Below, piece after piece: positions 1-8,912 of a DNA stretch of 64,000 nt; the first letter of the stretch is position 1; each line of letters begins with the position of its first letter. The stretch is taken from NCBI RefSeq assembly GCF_014650815.1, contig NZ_BMVR01000012.1, positions 216,922 through 280,921 of the forward strand, in the 5' to 3' direction. Made by a program: the position numbers and the translations under genes. The DNA comes from Streptomyces flavofungini. GTDB lineage: Bacteria; Actinomycetota; Actinomycetes; Streptomycetales; Streptomycetaceae. The notes beneath the pieces were generated by a model. That model had not been told where the DNA came from. It made no database searches and saw nothing but the letters and a program-made list of their open reading frames with translations.

Positions 1-342
1 GAACTGCACCGAGAGGACACCGGCGAGCACCAGGCCGATGCCGCCGAGACTGCCCGCACTGGCGGGGCCGGCCGCCTTGCGGATGCGGCCGACGGCGGAG
101 GTCCGCTGCCCGGTCGCGGACGTCTCCGTTCCTGTCATCGCCGTACCGGACGCCACCGCACCACCGGACGTCGCCCCACCGCCCGATGTCGCCGCCTCAC
201 CCCCTGCCGTGCCAGACCCCGCCGCCCCGGACCCCGCACCCGTGGCGCTCACAGCCCCTGCCCCCGCCGGACCGGCCCCGTCGACCCCCGTCACCGCGGC
301 GCTGCCCGTCGCGGCCCCCACCTGAACCCTCGTGTTTGTCAT
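1..342 (-). CDS. Membrane permease N-terminus (EamA/DMT-like), partial
   Basis: Read on the minus strand, a frame opens with ATG at 342 and runs 114 codons off the left edge without a stop. The first 85 or so residues are a low-complexity Gly/Ala/Ser/Thr tail. Then comes a basic stretch (RIRKAAGPASAG) and the start of a hydrophobic helix (GGIGLVLAGVLSVQF). This resembles the first membrane segment of EamA/RhtA-type drug/metabolite transporters. A second ATG at 138 would remove most of the tail and is a plausible alternative start. It diverges from the LysR gene at 411, a common regulator-and-exporter pairing, so the LysR protein may control it. The family call rests on one helix and is uncertain. 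Confidence 0.5.
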   Translation of the reverse strand, partial: MTNTRVQVGAATGSAAVTGVDGAGPAGAGAVSATGAGSGAAGSGTAGGEAATSGGGATSGGAVASGTAMTGTETSATGQRTSAVGRIRKAAGPASAGSLGGIGLVLAGVLSVQF

Positions 343-410
343 GCCCCCACGCTAGAAAGCCGAGCGCGCCGCGTGAAATGCCTTTCGCGCGGTGGTTATG
401 CTTCCTGGGC

Positions 411-1271
411 ATGACCATGGAACTGCGCCATCTGCGGGCCTTCCTCGCCATCGCCGAGGAGGGCACGATCACGCGTGCCGCGACCCGGCTGCACACGGGC
501 CAGCCCGCGCTCTCCCGCACGCTGCGCCAGCTCGAGACGCACCTCGGTGTGCGCCTGGTCGACCGCTCCACGCACCACCTGGAACTCACCGCCGCGGGCC
601 GGGCGTTCCGCGACCAGGCCGCGGCCGCGCTGGCCGCCGTGGACACGGCCTTCGATCCCCGTTCGCTGGCCGCGCTGCCGCTGCGCCTGGGGCACCCCTG
701 GGCCGCGCTCGGCGACCTGACCCTGCCGCTCCTGCGCCGCTGGGACGAGGAACACCCCGGTGTGCCGCTGGAGCTGCGCCGCGTCGACGACCGTACGGCG
801 GGGCTCACGCGGGGCAAGGTCGACGTCGCCCTGCTTCGCGGCGAGCTGACGGCTCCGGACCTGGTCACGGAGTTGCTGATGCGGGAGGAACGGGTGGCGG
901 TGGTGCCCGCCGACAGTGACCTCACCGCACGCGACGCGCTCACGCTGGCCGACCTGACGCCGTGGCCGATCGCGCTCAACACGGTGGCGGGCACGACCAC
1001 GCTCGACCTGTGGTCCACGGCCGCGCGCCCCGAGGTGGTGATCGAGGTCACCAACACGGACGAGTGGCTGACGGCCATCGCGGCGGGGCGGGCCGTGGGC
1101 ATCTCGACCTCGGCGACCCCCCGCATGCACACCCACCCGGCGATCGCCTACCGCCCCCTGACCGACGCCCCACCGGTCCCGCTGGTCCTGGCCTGGCACC
1201 GCGGCACCCCGGCACACCCGGCGATCCCGGACCTGATCCGGCTGGCCCACGAGCTGGTGGCGGAACGCTGA
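411..1271 (+). CDS. LysR-family transcriptional regulator
   Basis: A 286-residue protein of normal LysR length. Residues 3-62 form the winged helix-turn-helix (ELRHLRAFLAIAEEG, then QPALSRTLRQLE). The rest is the two-lobed periplasmic-binding-like effector domain. The open frame extends upstream to 186, but that part is proline-rich and lies over the divergent promoter, so ATG 411 (or 417) is preferred because the family normally starts as M-E-L-R-H-L. Its effector is unknown. The head-to-head permease gene is the natural candidate target, with a 68-base space between the two starts that should hold the operator. Confidence 0.9.
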   Translation: MTMELRHLRAFLAIAEEGTITRAATRLHTGQPALSRTLRQLETHLGVRLVDRSTHHLELTAAGRAFRDQAAAALAAVDTAFDPRSLAALPLRLGHPWAALGDLTLPLLRRWDEEHPGVPLELRRVDDRTAGLTRGKVDVALLRGELTAPDLVTELLMREERVAVVPADSDLTARDALTLADLTPWPIALNTVAGTTTLDLWSTAARPEVVIEVTNTDEWLTAIAAGRAVGISTSATPRMHTHPAIAYRPLTDAPPVPLVLAWHRGTPAHPAIPDLIRLAHELVAER

Positions 1272-1696
1272 TTCGCTCCGCTGTCCCCCTGTGAAGTCCC
1301 GGGGAATCCCGCGACGCGCCACGAAAGCAGCCACGCCCCGAAGGCGAGAAGCTCGCCCGCCGCCCGCAGGGCACCGCAGCGGCTCAAGGCGCTCGCCGAC
1401 CGCTTCGACCAGGCCGTTCCCGGTCTGCGTGCGGCGTTGCGCGACTCGTTCCTGCTGACCCGGCCCTACGGCGGCGGCTGGGGCGCGTAACCCGCGACCG
1501 CGAGTCCGGAGCCGAACCAGCCCCGCCGCTTGGCCGGGCGCCGTCACGCGCCCCCTTCCCTTGGGCCGTGCCCACGGCCGTAGGCGACGACGCGTTCGAT
1601 GTCCCTACGGCGTGAGCTGCGCCCAGGCCTCGCCTGCCGCCCGATCTGGGCGGCAGACCGGCCACAGCCCCAGGATCACCACGGCTGACGCGACCG
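1272..1696. other. Gene-poor stretch with a plus-strand coding remnant
   Basis: No complete gene is visible between the LysR gene and the aldehyde dehydrogenase remnant. A plus-strand frame ending with TAA at 1488-1490 reads RLKALADRFDQAVPGLRAAL and ends in TRPYGGGWGA, with G or C at almost every third position. It has no credible start codon or ribosome site, so it looks like the last part of a lost gene. I cannot name the parent family. Confidence 0.3.
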
Positions 1697-2074
1697 TCAG
1701 GTCGCGTTGCCCTCGGCGATGATGACGGCGGACGGGCGAGTGGCCGCGTCGTAGGCGGCGTGGGCGCCGGTGGCTCCGGTGCCGCTGTCGCCCGCCGGTT
1801 CCCAGACCATCTCGGGGCTGCCGCCTTGCCATTGGTTGATCCATACGACTCCCGCGGGGAGCCGGGCCGCGGCGTCCCTGTGCTCCGGGTCGTCGGTGTA
1901 CACCGTCGCGGCGAGGCCGTAGCGCGAACGGGCCGCCCGCTGGAGCCCGATGGCGAAGTCGGGCACGACGGCGACCGCCGGGTCCACGACGTTGAGCAGG
2001 GCGTCCCCGGCGGTGGCCTGCCAGGCGCCGCCGAACAGATTCTCCGCGGTACGCACGAGTCCGGTCCCCTTCAC
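1697..2074 (-). pseudogene. Aldehyde dehydrogenase with the catalytic core deleted
   Basis: The 125-residue product joins the two ends of an aldehyde dehydrogenase, a family of roughly 480-500 residues. The front (ENLFGGAWQA, then NVVDPA) matches the usual F-x-GG-W and N/D-PA start. From about residue 40 it reads like the extreme C-terminus (SRYGLAATVYTDD, VVWINQW, PEMVWEP). The NAD-binding domain, catalytic Cys and Glu are all missing, so no dehydrogenase activity is expected. The GTG start at 2074 overlaps the TGA of the GMC oxidoreductase gene by four bases (GTGA), so it is probably still translated by coupling. It is the last gene of the leftward operon. Confidence 0.7.
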
Positions 2075-3633
2075 GTGAGTCGGTCGGACATCAACTCGCC
2101 GGCCATGATCGAGGCGAGGTTGGTGTTGGCGCGGGGAACGAACGGGAAGATCGACGCGTCGACGACGCGCAGCCCGTCCACGCCGAGGACCCGGCAGTCG
2201 CTGTCCACCACCGTCTCCGGGGCGTCGGCCGCGCCCATCCGGCAGGTGCTGGTTCCGTGCTGCGTGTCCACCACGGTGGCCAGGAGGTGCTCGTCGAGCG
2301 CGCTGTCGCTGTGCAGCGCGGCGAACAATTCCCGGTTCGCCTCCTCGACCGGAGCCGTCAGGATCCCCTCCGTCTCGGGCCCGCGCGCCAGCTCGACCAG
2401 CTCGCGCACTCCCGTGCGCAGCCGAGGCAGGTCCCGTGGATCGGACAGCATCCGCTCGCGCACCAGCGGCTGCTGGGTGGGGTCGGCGGACGTCAGCGTC
2501 AGCACACCGCGCGAGTAGGCGCGGTTCAGCCACACGCCGTAGGACCCCGTCCGGGCGCCGGGCGTCGCCGAGCCCATGGCGAGGACGTTCTCGTTGAGGG
2601 CGACGAACATCATGTCGTTCTCGGGCGCGCCGGGACCGCTGGTCCAGCGGACGCACACGTTGGTGTGCCGGTCGTGCGGTGTCCTGTTGCCGGCCTCCTC
2701 CGTGAGCGGGAGGGTCACCGACGCCAGCGGGTGGTCCTGCAGCCCCTGGCCGACGGGCAGATCCTGGCGTACGCCGATGCCGAGCTCGTCCAGGTGCGCC
2801 GCGGGGCCGATGCCCGAGCGCATCAGGATCGTCGGCGAGTGGATGACGCCGGCACTGAGGACGACGGTGTCCGCGTGCTCGGTGGACACGACTCCGTCTC
2901 TGATCAATCGCACTCCGACGGCCCGGTTGCCGTGGAACAGCACGCGGTCCACCACGCTGTCCCCGCGTACGGTGAGGGTGTCCAGGTCGCGGGCCCACTC
3001 CAGGTAGCCGTCGTTGACGCTCACCCGCAGGCCGTCCCGCGAGTTGATCGGGTACGGCGAAACACCGGTGCCCCGGGGCGCGTTGACGTCTTCGGTCCAG
3101 CGGTACCCGGCGGCCCAGCAGGCCCGGGCCAAGGCCTTGTCGACGCCTCCCCAGCGCTCCTGCGGCATCCGGTGGATCGGGATCGGGCCGCCGCGGCCGT
3201 GGTGCGGATCGTCGCCGAACAGCTCGTCGTCCTCCAGGCGGGCGAAGTACGGCAGCACGTCCTCGGGGGCCCAGCCCTTGCAGCCGAGGGCCGCCCACTC
3301 CTCGTAGTCGACCATCGGCGGGCGGATGGCGATCTGGCCGTTGACCGCCGAACTGCCGCCGGTCCCCCGGCCGCGCCAGTACAGCTCCTGCTCCTGCCGG
3401 TCCGTGCGCGCGGCGTTCACGTCGGGCCAGATCAGCTCCGCGCTCGCCGCCGGGTCCAGCAGCGCGAGGCTCGGGTTGGGGGAACGCCAGACGTCCTTCA
3501 TCTCCGCCGACCGGTAGTCCGGTCCCGCCTCCAGCAGCAGCACGCGTCTGCCCTGCGCCGCCGTACGTGCCGCGAGCGCGGCGCCCGCAGAACCCGCTCC
3601 CACGACGATGACATCCCAGCCCTTGCTCATCAT
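2071..3633 (-). CDS. GMC-family FAD oxidoreductase (choline dehydrogenase-like)
   Basis: A 520-residue flavoprotein of usual GMC length. The FAD-binding Rossmann motif (VVGAGSAGAALAAR) is near residue 10, followed by the acidic LLLEAG strand end. The C-terminus has the family signature region HGTSTCRMG with the presumed active-site His, then DGLRVVDASIFP and RANTNLASIM, where an Asn replaces the second His, as in several GMC members. It should oxidise an alcohol to an aldehyde or ketone; the substrate is unknown. Upstream is GAGAGGGAAGGGAC, a good ribosome site for ATG 3633 or 3630. The dipeptidase gene ends 40 bases upstream. The downstream aldehyde dehydrogenase would have been the natural next step but is broken. 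Confidence 0.92.
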   Translation of the reverse strand: MMSKGWDVIVVGAGSAGAALAARTAAQGRRVLLLEAGPDYRSAEMKDVWRSPNPSLALLDPAASAELIWPDVNAARTDRQEQELYWRGRGTGGSSAVNGQIAIRPPMVDYEEWAALGCKGWAPEDVLPYFARLEDDELFGDDPHHGRGGPIPIHRMPQERWGGVDKALARACWAAGYRWTEDVNAPRGTGVSPYPINSRDGLRVSVNDGYLEWARDLDTLTVRGDSVVDRVLFHGNRAVGVRLIRDGVVSTEHADTVVLSAGVIHSPTILMRSGIGPAAHLDELGIGVRQDLPVGQGLQDHPLASVTLPLTEEAGNRTPHDRHTNVCVRWTSGPGAPENDMMFVALNENVLAMGSATPGARTGSYGVWLNRAYSRGVLTLTSADPTQQPLVRERMLSDPRDLPRLRTGVRELVELARGPETEGILTAPVEEANRELFAALHSDSALDEHLLATVVDTQHGTSTCRMGAADAPETVVDSDCRVLGVDGLRVVDASIFPFVPRANTNLASIMAGELMSDRLT

Positions 3634-3673
3634 GTCCCTTCCCTCTCAGTGGAATTGGCGGTGTGCCGTCGCG

Positions 3674-4708
3674 CTATGGGGTCCTGGTCGTCGCGGGTAC
3701 GCCCATCACCTCGTCGAACACCCGCATCGCGTTGCCGCCCAGGACCTTCTTGATGTCGGCGTCGGGGAAGCCGCGCTCCGCCATCTCCTCGGTGATCCTG
3801 GGCAGGTCGGAGGGCCGCCGGAGCTCGCTGTCGGCCCATGTGACGTCCATGCCGGGGACCACCCAGCCGCCGTGGACGTCTTGGTAGTAGTCGTCGATGA
3901 AGTCGGGGCCGAGCGCGATGGCATCGATGGAGGTGACCGAGGCGAGGTGTTCGATGTGGTCGACCACCCGGGCCACCGTGGGGCGGCCCGGATCGATGAA
4001 GGGCGGGATGGCCGCCGCCACGCCGATCACGCCGCCGAGGTCGGCGATGCCCTTGAGCTGGGCGTCGGTGAGGTTGCGGTGGATGTCGGTGACGGCACGG
4101 CACGCCGAGTGCGTCGCGAGGAGCGGTCGGCGGGCGTGCTCCAGTACGTCCTCGACGCCTGCGACGCCGAGATGGCTGATGTCGTAGACGATGCCCAGGC
4201 GCTCCATCTCGGCCAGGACTTCCAGGCCTTGCGGGGTGAGCCCGCCACAGGCGGAGTCGTCGACGCCGCTGCCGTCGGCGAGCAGGGTGCGGCCCAGGTG
4301 GGCCAGTGACACCACCCGCACGCCGACCCGCTCCATGGTGCGGATCAATGCGGGGTCCTGGCCGAGGGCGTGCGCGCCTTCGAGGGCGATGACCAGCGCG
4401 ATCCTCCCGTCGGCCGTCGCGCGCGCGACATCGGCTCCGGTGCGGCAGACCGTCGTCTGCGGATACTGCTCGGCCAAGCGGTGGATGCGCTCGACGAGCA
4501 GCAGCGTGCGGCGCAGGGCGCCCTCGGACTGGAACTGCTCGTCGATGAAGACCGGCAGCACCTGGACGTTCACACCACCGGCGTGCAGTTCGGGCAGCCA
4601 GAACTCGCCGAAGTAGTCCGTGCGGCCGCGATGGTCGAAGTGGTCGACAAGGAGGATCAGGTCGTTGTGGAGGTCGGCCACCAGGGCCTCGTCGTGCAGT
4701 GCTGTCAT
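3674..4708 (-). CDS. Membrane-dipeptidase-type peptidase (M19)
   Basis: A 344-residue zinc dipeptidase-like protein. Metal-ligand motifs of family M19 are visible: H14-x-D16 (DLHND), the Glu in IALEGAHA near residue 107, and His residues in DISHLG and LLATHS. There is no signal peptide, so it probably works in the cytoplasm on imported dipeptides or related amides. ATG 4708 is chosen because GAGAGGCGGA lies just upstream and the family starts near this residue. The start overlaps the stop of a 24-codon micro-ORF by four bases. The frame is open far upstream, but that part is antisense shadow of the hydrolase gene. Confidence 0.9.
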   Translation of the reverse strand: MTALHDEALVADLHNDLILLVDHFDHRGRTDYFGEFWLPELHAGGVNVQVLPVFIDEQFQSEGALRRTLLLVERIHRLAEQYPQTTVCRTGADVARATADGRIALVIALEGAHALGQDPALIRTMERVGVRVVSLAHLGRTLLADGSGVDDSACGGLTPQGLEVLAEMERLGIVYDISHLGVAGVEDVLEHARRPLLATHSACRAVTDIHRNLTDAQLKGIADLGGVIGVAAAIPPFIDPGRPTVARVVDHIEHLASVTSIDAIALGPDFIDDYYQDVHGGWVVPGMDVTWADSELRRPSDLPRITEEMAERGFPDADIKKVLGGNAMRVFDEVMGVPATTRTP

Positions 4709-4779
4709 CGTGCGCGTCCGCCTCTCGGTTCGTCCTCGGAGAAGTCCTCGGTCGGGATGACGGTGGCGGCCCTCGTCAT
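4705..4779 (-). CDS. 24-codon micro-ORF coupled on both sides
   Basis: A short frame starting at ATG 4779 inside the stop region of the alpha/beta hydrolase gene (ATGA) and ending with TGA inside the start of the dipeptidase gene (ATGA). Its own ribosome site GGGGAAGGGA lies 5 bases before the ATG. The peptide begins MTRAATVIPTEDF, then is acidic and ends in Gly/Arg. The start resembles the N-terminus of the S9 peptidase in the same operon (MTSEAPFLPIEDF), with seven identities over 13 positions. It could be a decayed copy of that N-terminus, a small functional peptide or only a device to keep ribosomes moving into the dipeptidase gene. Confidence 0.45.
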   Translation of the reverse strand: MTRAATVIPTEDFSEDEPRGGRAR

Positions 4780-5669
4780 GGCCGTCCCTTCCCCAGCAGA
4801 TCGGTGACGATGTCCGGCAGATACGCCTGCTGGAGGCTGAGATGGCCGTGCCCGGCGATGACGTGCAGATCGGCGCCGGGCACGGCGCGCGCGAGCCAGA
4901 CGGAGTGCTCGTGACTGACCATCCGATCGAGCTTGCCGGTCCAGAGCGTGACGGGGGTGGTGATCGCGCCGAGGTCGAAGCCCCAGGGCGCGACCAGCGC
5001 CAGGTCGTCCTCGACCCAGCCCTCGACGCCCGTGGACGTCGACTTCCTCGTGCTCGCGATGAAGGTGTCGCCGAACTCGGTCGTGCAGAGCTCCTGGTCG
5101 ACGGGGGGCAGCGCGCCGCGGTAGGAGTCGACGAAGTCCGCCGCGGTGAGGTCGCCCCAGTCGGCCACGGTCCGCCGCAGCCACGGCTCGATGGCCTCCC
5201 GGCCCTGTTCGGCGAGCTTCCACTCCTCGACGTTCTCCGGCCCCATCCCGGCGTAGTGGTCGAGGCCGTCCGCGTCGATCGGCGCCGGGCTGACCACCGC
5301 GGCCGTGGCGCGGCAGCGGTCCGGGAGCAGCGCGGCACAGGCGAGCGCGTGCGGGCCGCCGCCGGAACCGCCCATGCTGACGAAGGTGTCGACGCCGAGG
5401 TGGTTGAGGACTACGGCCGTGTCCTCGGCGATGTCCGCCATCACCCGCCCCGGCCGGGGCGAGCTCCGTCCGTATCCAGGGCGCCCCGCCATCACATGGC
5501 GCAGGCCGAGTTGGTCGCAGACCCGCGCGAACGACTGCCGGGGCACCAGGCCGCCGGGGGTGCCCGCGTGGCAGAGCAGCGTGCCCTCGGTCGCCGTGCC
5601 GTACGTCAGCACCTCCGTCACCCGGCCGTCGGGCAGCGGCACGAGGTCGTACTCCCAGCCCTCGGTCAT
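4776..5669 (-). CDS. Alpha/beta-fold hydrolase
   Basis: A 297-residue alpha/beta hydrolase. An early HAGTPGG motif supplies the oxyanion region. GGSGGG (residue about 98) is the nucleophile elbow with Ser. LWTGKLDRMV carries the acid residue and AGHGHLS the catalytic His. It is likely an esterase, amidase or epoxide-opening enzyme; nothing fixes the substrate. ATG 5669 is used, but a GTG at 5678 overlaps the S9 peptidase stop by four bases (GTGA), like other junctions in this operon, and would add three residues. Its own stop overlaps the micro-ORF start. Confidence 0.87.
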   Translation of the reverse strand: MTEGWEYDLVPLPDGRVTEVLTYGTATEGTLLCHAGTPGGLVPRQSFARVCDQLGLRHVMAGRPGYGRSSPRPGRVMADIAEDTAVVLNHLGVDTFVSMGGSGGGPHALACAALLPDRCRATAAVVSPAPIDADGLDHYAGMGPENVEEWKLAEQGREAIEPWLRRTVADWGDLTAADFVDSYRGALPPVDQELCTTEFGDTFIASTRKSTSTGVEGWVEDDLALVAPWGFDLGAITTPVTLWTGKLDRMVSHEHSVWLARAVPGADLHVIAGHGHLSLQQAYLPDIVTDLLGKGRP

Positions 5670-5674
5670 GCCGC

Positions 5675-7573
5675 TCACACTGCCGCCACGGCCTGCTTGC
5701 CGCCCAGATGGCGGGCCAGGAACCGCTCCAGGAGCTGGTGGATCTCGATGAGGTTCTCCGGGTTCTGGAAGCGATGGCCCTCGTCGTCCTTGACCAGGTA
5801 CTCGACCTCCACCCCGCGGGCGCGCAGCGCCGCCACCATCAGGTCGGACTCCTCCTGCACCACGCGGACGTCGTTGGCTCCCTGGACCACCATCAGCGGG
5901 GTGCTGACCTGATCCACCTTGGTGATCGGCGAGCGGGCCAGCATGTCGGCCTCCTGCTCCGGGAAGTCGGGATCGCCCACGTAGGTCAGGAAGTTGTTGC
6001 CGATCAGGGTCCGTGCGAAGTCCGGCAGGGTGCGGATGAAGTTCGCCAGGTTGGAGATGCCGCAGAGGTCGACGGCGGCGGCGAAGACGTCCGGGGTGAA
6101 GGTGACGCCGACGAGCGCCGAGTAACCGCCGTACGAGCCGCCGCAGATGGCGACACGGTCCGGGTCGGCGTACCCCTGCCGCACCGCCCATGCGACGGCG
6201 TCGATGAGATCGTCGTGCATCCGGCCGGCGAACTCGCCGATGGCCGCACGGGTGAAGGCCTTGCCGTAGCCGGACGAGCCGCGCATGTTGATCTGCAGCA
6301 CGGCGTACCCGCGGTTGGCGAGCAGTTGCACGCGGGGCTCGTATCCGTAGCTGTCGCGGAACCACGGACCGCCGTGCACGTGCAGGACCAGCGGCAGTCG
6401 CGTGGCCCCGGCGCCGATCGGCTGGGTCAGGTATCCGTGCACCGTCAGCCCGTCACGCGCGGAGAAGGAGACCGGCAGCTTCTCCGCCAGCGTCCGTGGG
6501 CTCAGGTGCGGGTACGGGCGGAACAGCTCACGGCTCTCGCCCGTCTCGTGGTCGTAGTAGTACGTGACGTCGGGGTCGGTGTCGTGGGTGAAGCTCACCA
6601 CCCAGCGGCGTTCGCCGGTGTCGCTGCTGACGGCGGCGAGGTCGCCGTCGGACAGCCGGGACACCTGCTCGTGGACCGCTGCGAAGTGCGGGTCCAGCGG
6701 GTGCACGACCTGCCGGGCGCCCAGGTAGCGGACGGCGAGGATCTCACCGGTGCGCCTGCTGAGGATCAGCGGGTCCTGGTTGGCCGTGTTGACGCCGCTG
6801 CGGGTGTCGAGTTCGTACGCGGGGTGGCTGTCGACGACGGTCTCCTCGCCGGTGGCGATGTCGAGCCGGACCAGTCGGATGAGGTCGCTGTCGCGGTTGG
6901 AGCCGATCCAGATGCCGGTGCCGTCGGGGGTGACGGTGGCCGGGGTGAGGCCCATGGGCAGGTCGGCGCCGTCGTACGCGGTGATCTGCCGCATGGTGCC
7001 GCTGTCGGTGTCCCAGGCGTGGATCTCATGACCGCCGGTGGTCGGTATCACCGTCGCGAACAGCTCGCCGTTCCTGCCGCACAGCCAGCCGCCGATGTGC
7101 CCGGGGTTCTGCGCGACCCTGCTGATCTCGCCCGTGGCGATGTCGATGCGGTGGACGTCGAACTGGTCCGGCCGGCGTTCGTTGAGTACGGCGACGACGG
7201 TGCCGGGAAGGCCTGCGGGCTGCCAGAAGTCCTGCAGCCTGGCTCCGGGGAACGGGGTGAGGTCCCGCGCCGGGGCGTCCGGATCGTCCAGGTCGACGCG
7301 GAAGAGGTGCCAGTTCTCGTCGCCGTCCCCGTCCTGGGTGTAGAGCAGCCAGCGGGGATCGTCGGTCCAGCGGTAGCTGTGCACGTCGCGGTGGTGGTCG
7401 TGGGTCACGCACACGGCCTCTTCGGCATCGACGCCGCGGATCCAGACGTTCAGCCGACCCTGCTCGGGCGCCAGGTACGCGATCTTCGTACCGTCCGGGG
7501 AGATCGATCCGGCGGCGGCGACCGGGCTCCTGAAGAAGTCCTCGATGGGGAGGAAGGGGGCCTCTGACGTCAT
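5675..7573 (-). CDS. S9-family peptidase (prolyl oligopeptidase type)
   Basis: A 632-residue serine peptidase with an N-terminal beta-propeller region (repeats such as SPDGTKIAYLAPEQ and VTPDGTGIWIGSN) and a C-terminal alpha/beta hydrolase catalytic domain. The triad is visible: Ser in CGGSYGGYSA, Asp in VQGANDVRV and His in DDEGHRF. No signal peptide is present, suggesting cytosolic cleavage of short or N-acylated peptides; enzymes of this type include acylaminoacyl peptidases. ATG 7573 has AAAGGA six bases upstream. It follows the amidohydrolase gene after 100 bases and precedes the hydrolase gene with overlapping or near-overlapping codons. Confidence 0.93.
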   Translation of the reverse strand: MTSEAPFLPIEDFFRSPVAAAGSISPDGTKIAYLAPEQGRLNVWIRGVDAEEAVCVTHDHHRDVHSYRWTDDPRWLLYTQDGDGDENWHLFRVDLDDPDAPARDLTPFPGARLQDFWQPAGLPGTVVAVLNERRPDQFDVHRIDIATGEISRVAQNPGHIGGWLCGRNGELFATVIPTTGGHEIHAWDTDSGTMRQITAYDGADLPMGLTPATVTPDGTGIWIGSNRDSDLIRLVRLDIATGEETVVDSHPAYELDTRSGVNTANQDPLILSRRTGEILAVRYLGARQVVHPLDPHFAAVHEQVSRLSDGDLAAVSSDTGERRWVVSFTHDTDPDVTYYYDHETGESRELFRPYPHLSPRTLAEKLPVSFSARDGLTVHGYLTQPIGAGATRLPLVLHVHGGPWFRDSYGYEPRVQLLANRGYAVLQINMRGSSGYGKAFTRAAIGEFAGRMHDDLIDAVAWAVRQGYADPDRVAICGGSYGGYSALVGVTFTPDVFAAAVDLCGISNLANFIRTLPDFARTLIGNNFLTYVGDPDFPEQEADMLARSPITKVDQVSTPLMVVQGANDVRVVQEESDLMVAALRARGVEVEYLVKDDEGHRFQNPENLIEIHQLLERFLARHLGGKQAVAAV

Positions 7574-7673
7574 GGGGTTTCCTTTCGCGGTGGATCGGTG
7601 GCGCGGGCGGACGGCTGGGCCTCCCGCTGCCCGCTGAGGCCACGGGGCAGGTGCCCGCCTCCAGCCGGTTTCG

Positions 7674-8912
7674 CTAGGACAACTCACTGCGGACGACCTC
7701 CCCGCCCCGCATGACGAGGTCGATCCCGGCACCGGAGTCGGCCAGCGGCGACAGGTCCTGGAGCGGGTTGCCGGACACCAGCAGGAGGTCGGCGAGGGCG
7801 CCGGGCGCCACCGCTCCCAACTCGCCGGAGCGGCCGAGGAGATCGGCGTTCACCGCGGTGGCCGACCGCAGGACATCGAGCGGGGACTGCACCCGCGCCC
7901 GCAGCAGCAGCTCGCGGCCCTGCGCCGGGTGCGACTCGCCGAGCAGGTCGGTGCCGAAGCCCACCCGTACGCCGGCGTCCAGGGCGATCTCGATGGCGTT
8001 CGTCCCGGCGCTCAGCACGGCCTGGAGCTTGTCGAGGCTCGGTGCCGGGTAACCCCACCGGCGGCCGATCTCGGCGAGCTGTTCCAGGACCACCAGCGTG
8101 GGGACGAGGAAGGCGCTGTGCTCGGCCATGACGCGGGCGGACGCGGTGTCGAGGAAGACGCCGTGCTCGACCGACTTCACGCCGGCGGTCACGGCCTGCA
8201 CGATCGCCTCCGGCGCGAAGGCGTGGGCCAGGACGTACGTGCCGCGCGCTGCGGCCTCGGACGTGGCGGCCCGTATCTCGTCGCGCGTGTACTGCACCGT
8301 GTCGAGAGGGTCGGTCGGCGAAGAGATCCCGCCGCTCGCCATGATCTTGATCTGGTGGGCGCCGTTCTTGAGTTCCTCGCGGACCGCGCGGCGCACGGCG
8401 TCGGGCCCGTCGGCGACGTGGGCGAACCAGTTGCTGCTGATGTGGCAGGCACACAGGTGCGGATCGCCCCGGCCGACCGGGTCGAAGTCTCCGTGACCGC
8501 CGGTCTGGCTGATGACGCGGCCGGACCGGAACACCCGCGGGCCCTTGATCAGCCCGGCGTCGAGGGCCTCGGTGACGCCGCGGTCCAGGCCGCCGGCGTC
8601 GCGTACGGTCGTGAACCCCCGCCGCAGCATGGCCTCCAGGAGCCCGGCGGCCTCGATGCCGATGTGCGAGGCGGTCCGCCGCGCCATGGCCGGCATGTCC
8701 AGGGTGGTGACGGCGGCGTGCACATGGGCGTCGATCAGCCCGGGCATCAGGGTCCGGCCGGCCGCGTCAAGAACCGGAGCGGCGCCGGTGATCCGGCTTC
8801 CGGGCGCCACTTCCACGATGCGGTCGCCCGAGACGCGGACCGAGGACGCGGGCACGGTCTCGCCCGACTCCAGGTCGAGGAGGGCGGCGTTCTGGATGAT
8901 CAGCTCGCTCAT
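7674..8912 (-). CDS. Metal-dependent amidohydrolase (imidazolonepropionase/prolidase-like)
   Basis: A 412-residue amidohydrolase. LMPGLIDAHVHAAV holds the first metal-binding H-x-H. The Lys in QIKIMASGG, His in YVLAHAF, His in SVEHG and Asp in GFGTDLLGE complete the usual binuclear site. The family includes Xaa-Pro dipeptidases and imidazolonepropionase-like hydrolases that cut cyclic or substituted amides. ATG 8912 has GGAGGGGA upstream and overlaps the stop of a 21-codon micro-ORF. Being right after the transporter, it may perform the first cut of the imported compound, but that is inference. Confidence 0.92.
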   Translation of the reverse strand: MSELIIQNAALLDLESGETVPASSVRVSGDRIVEVAPGSRITGAAPVLDAAGRTLMPGLIDAHVHAAVTTLDMPAMARRTASHIGIEAAGLLEAMLRRGFTTVRDAGGLDRGVTEALDAGLIKGPRVFRSGRVISQTGGHGDFDPVGRGDPHLCACHISSNWFAHVADGPDAVRRAVREELKNGAHQIKIMASGGISSPTDPLDTVQYTRDEIRAATSEAAARGTYVLAHAFAPEAIVQAVTAGVKSVEHGVFLDTASARVMAEHSAFLVPTLVVLEQLAEIGRRWGYPAPSLDKLQAVLSAGTNAIEIALDAGVRVGFGTDLLGESHPAQGRELLLRARVQSPLDVLRSATAVNADLLGRSGELGAVAPGALADLLLVSGNPLQDLSPLADSGAGIDLVMRGGEVVRSELS

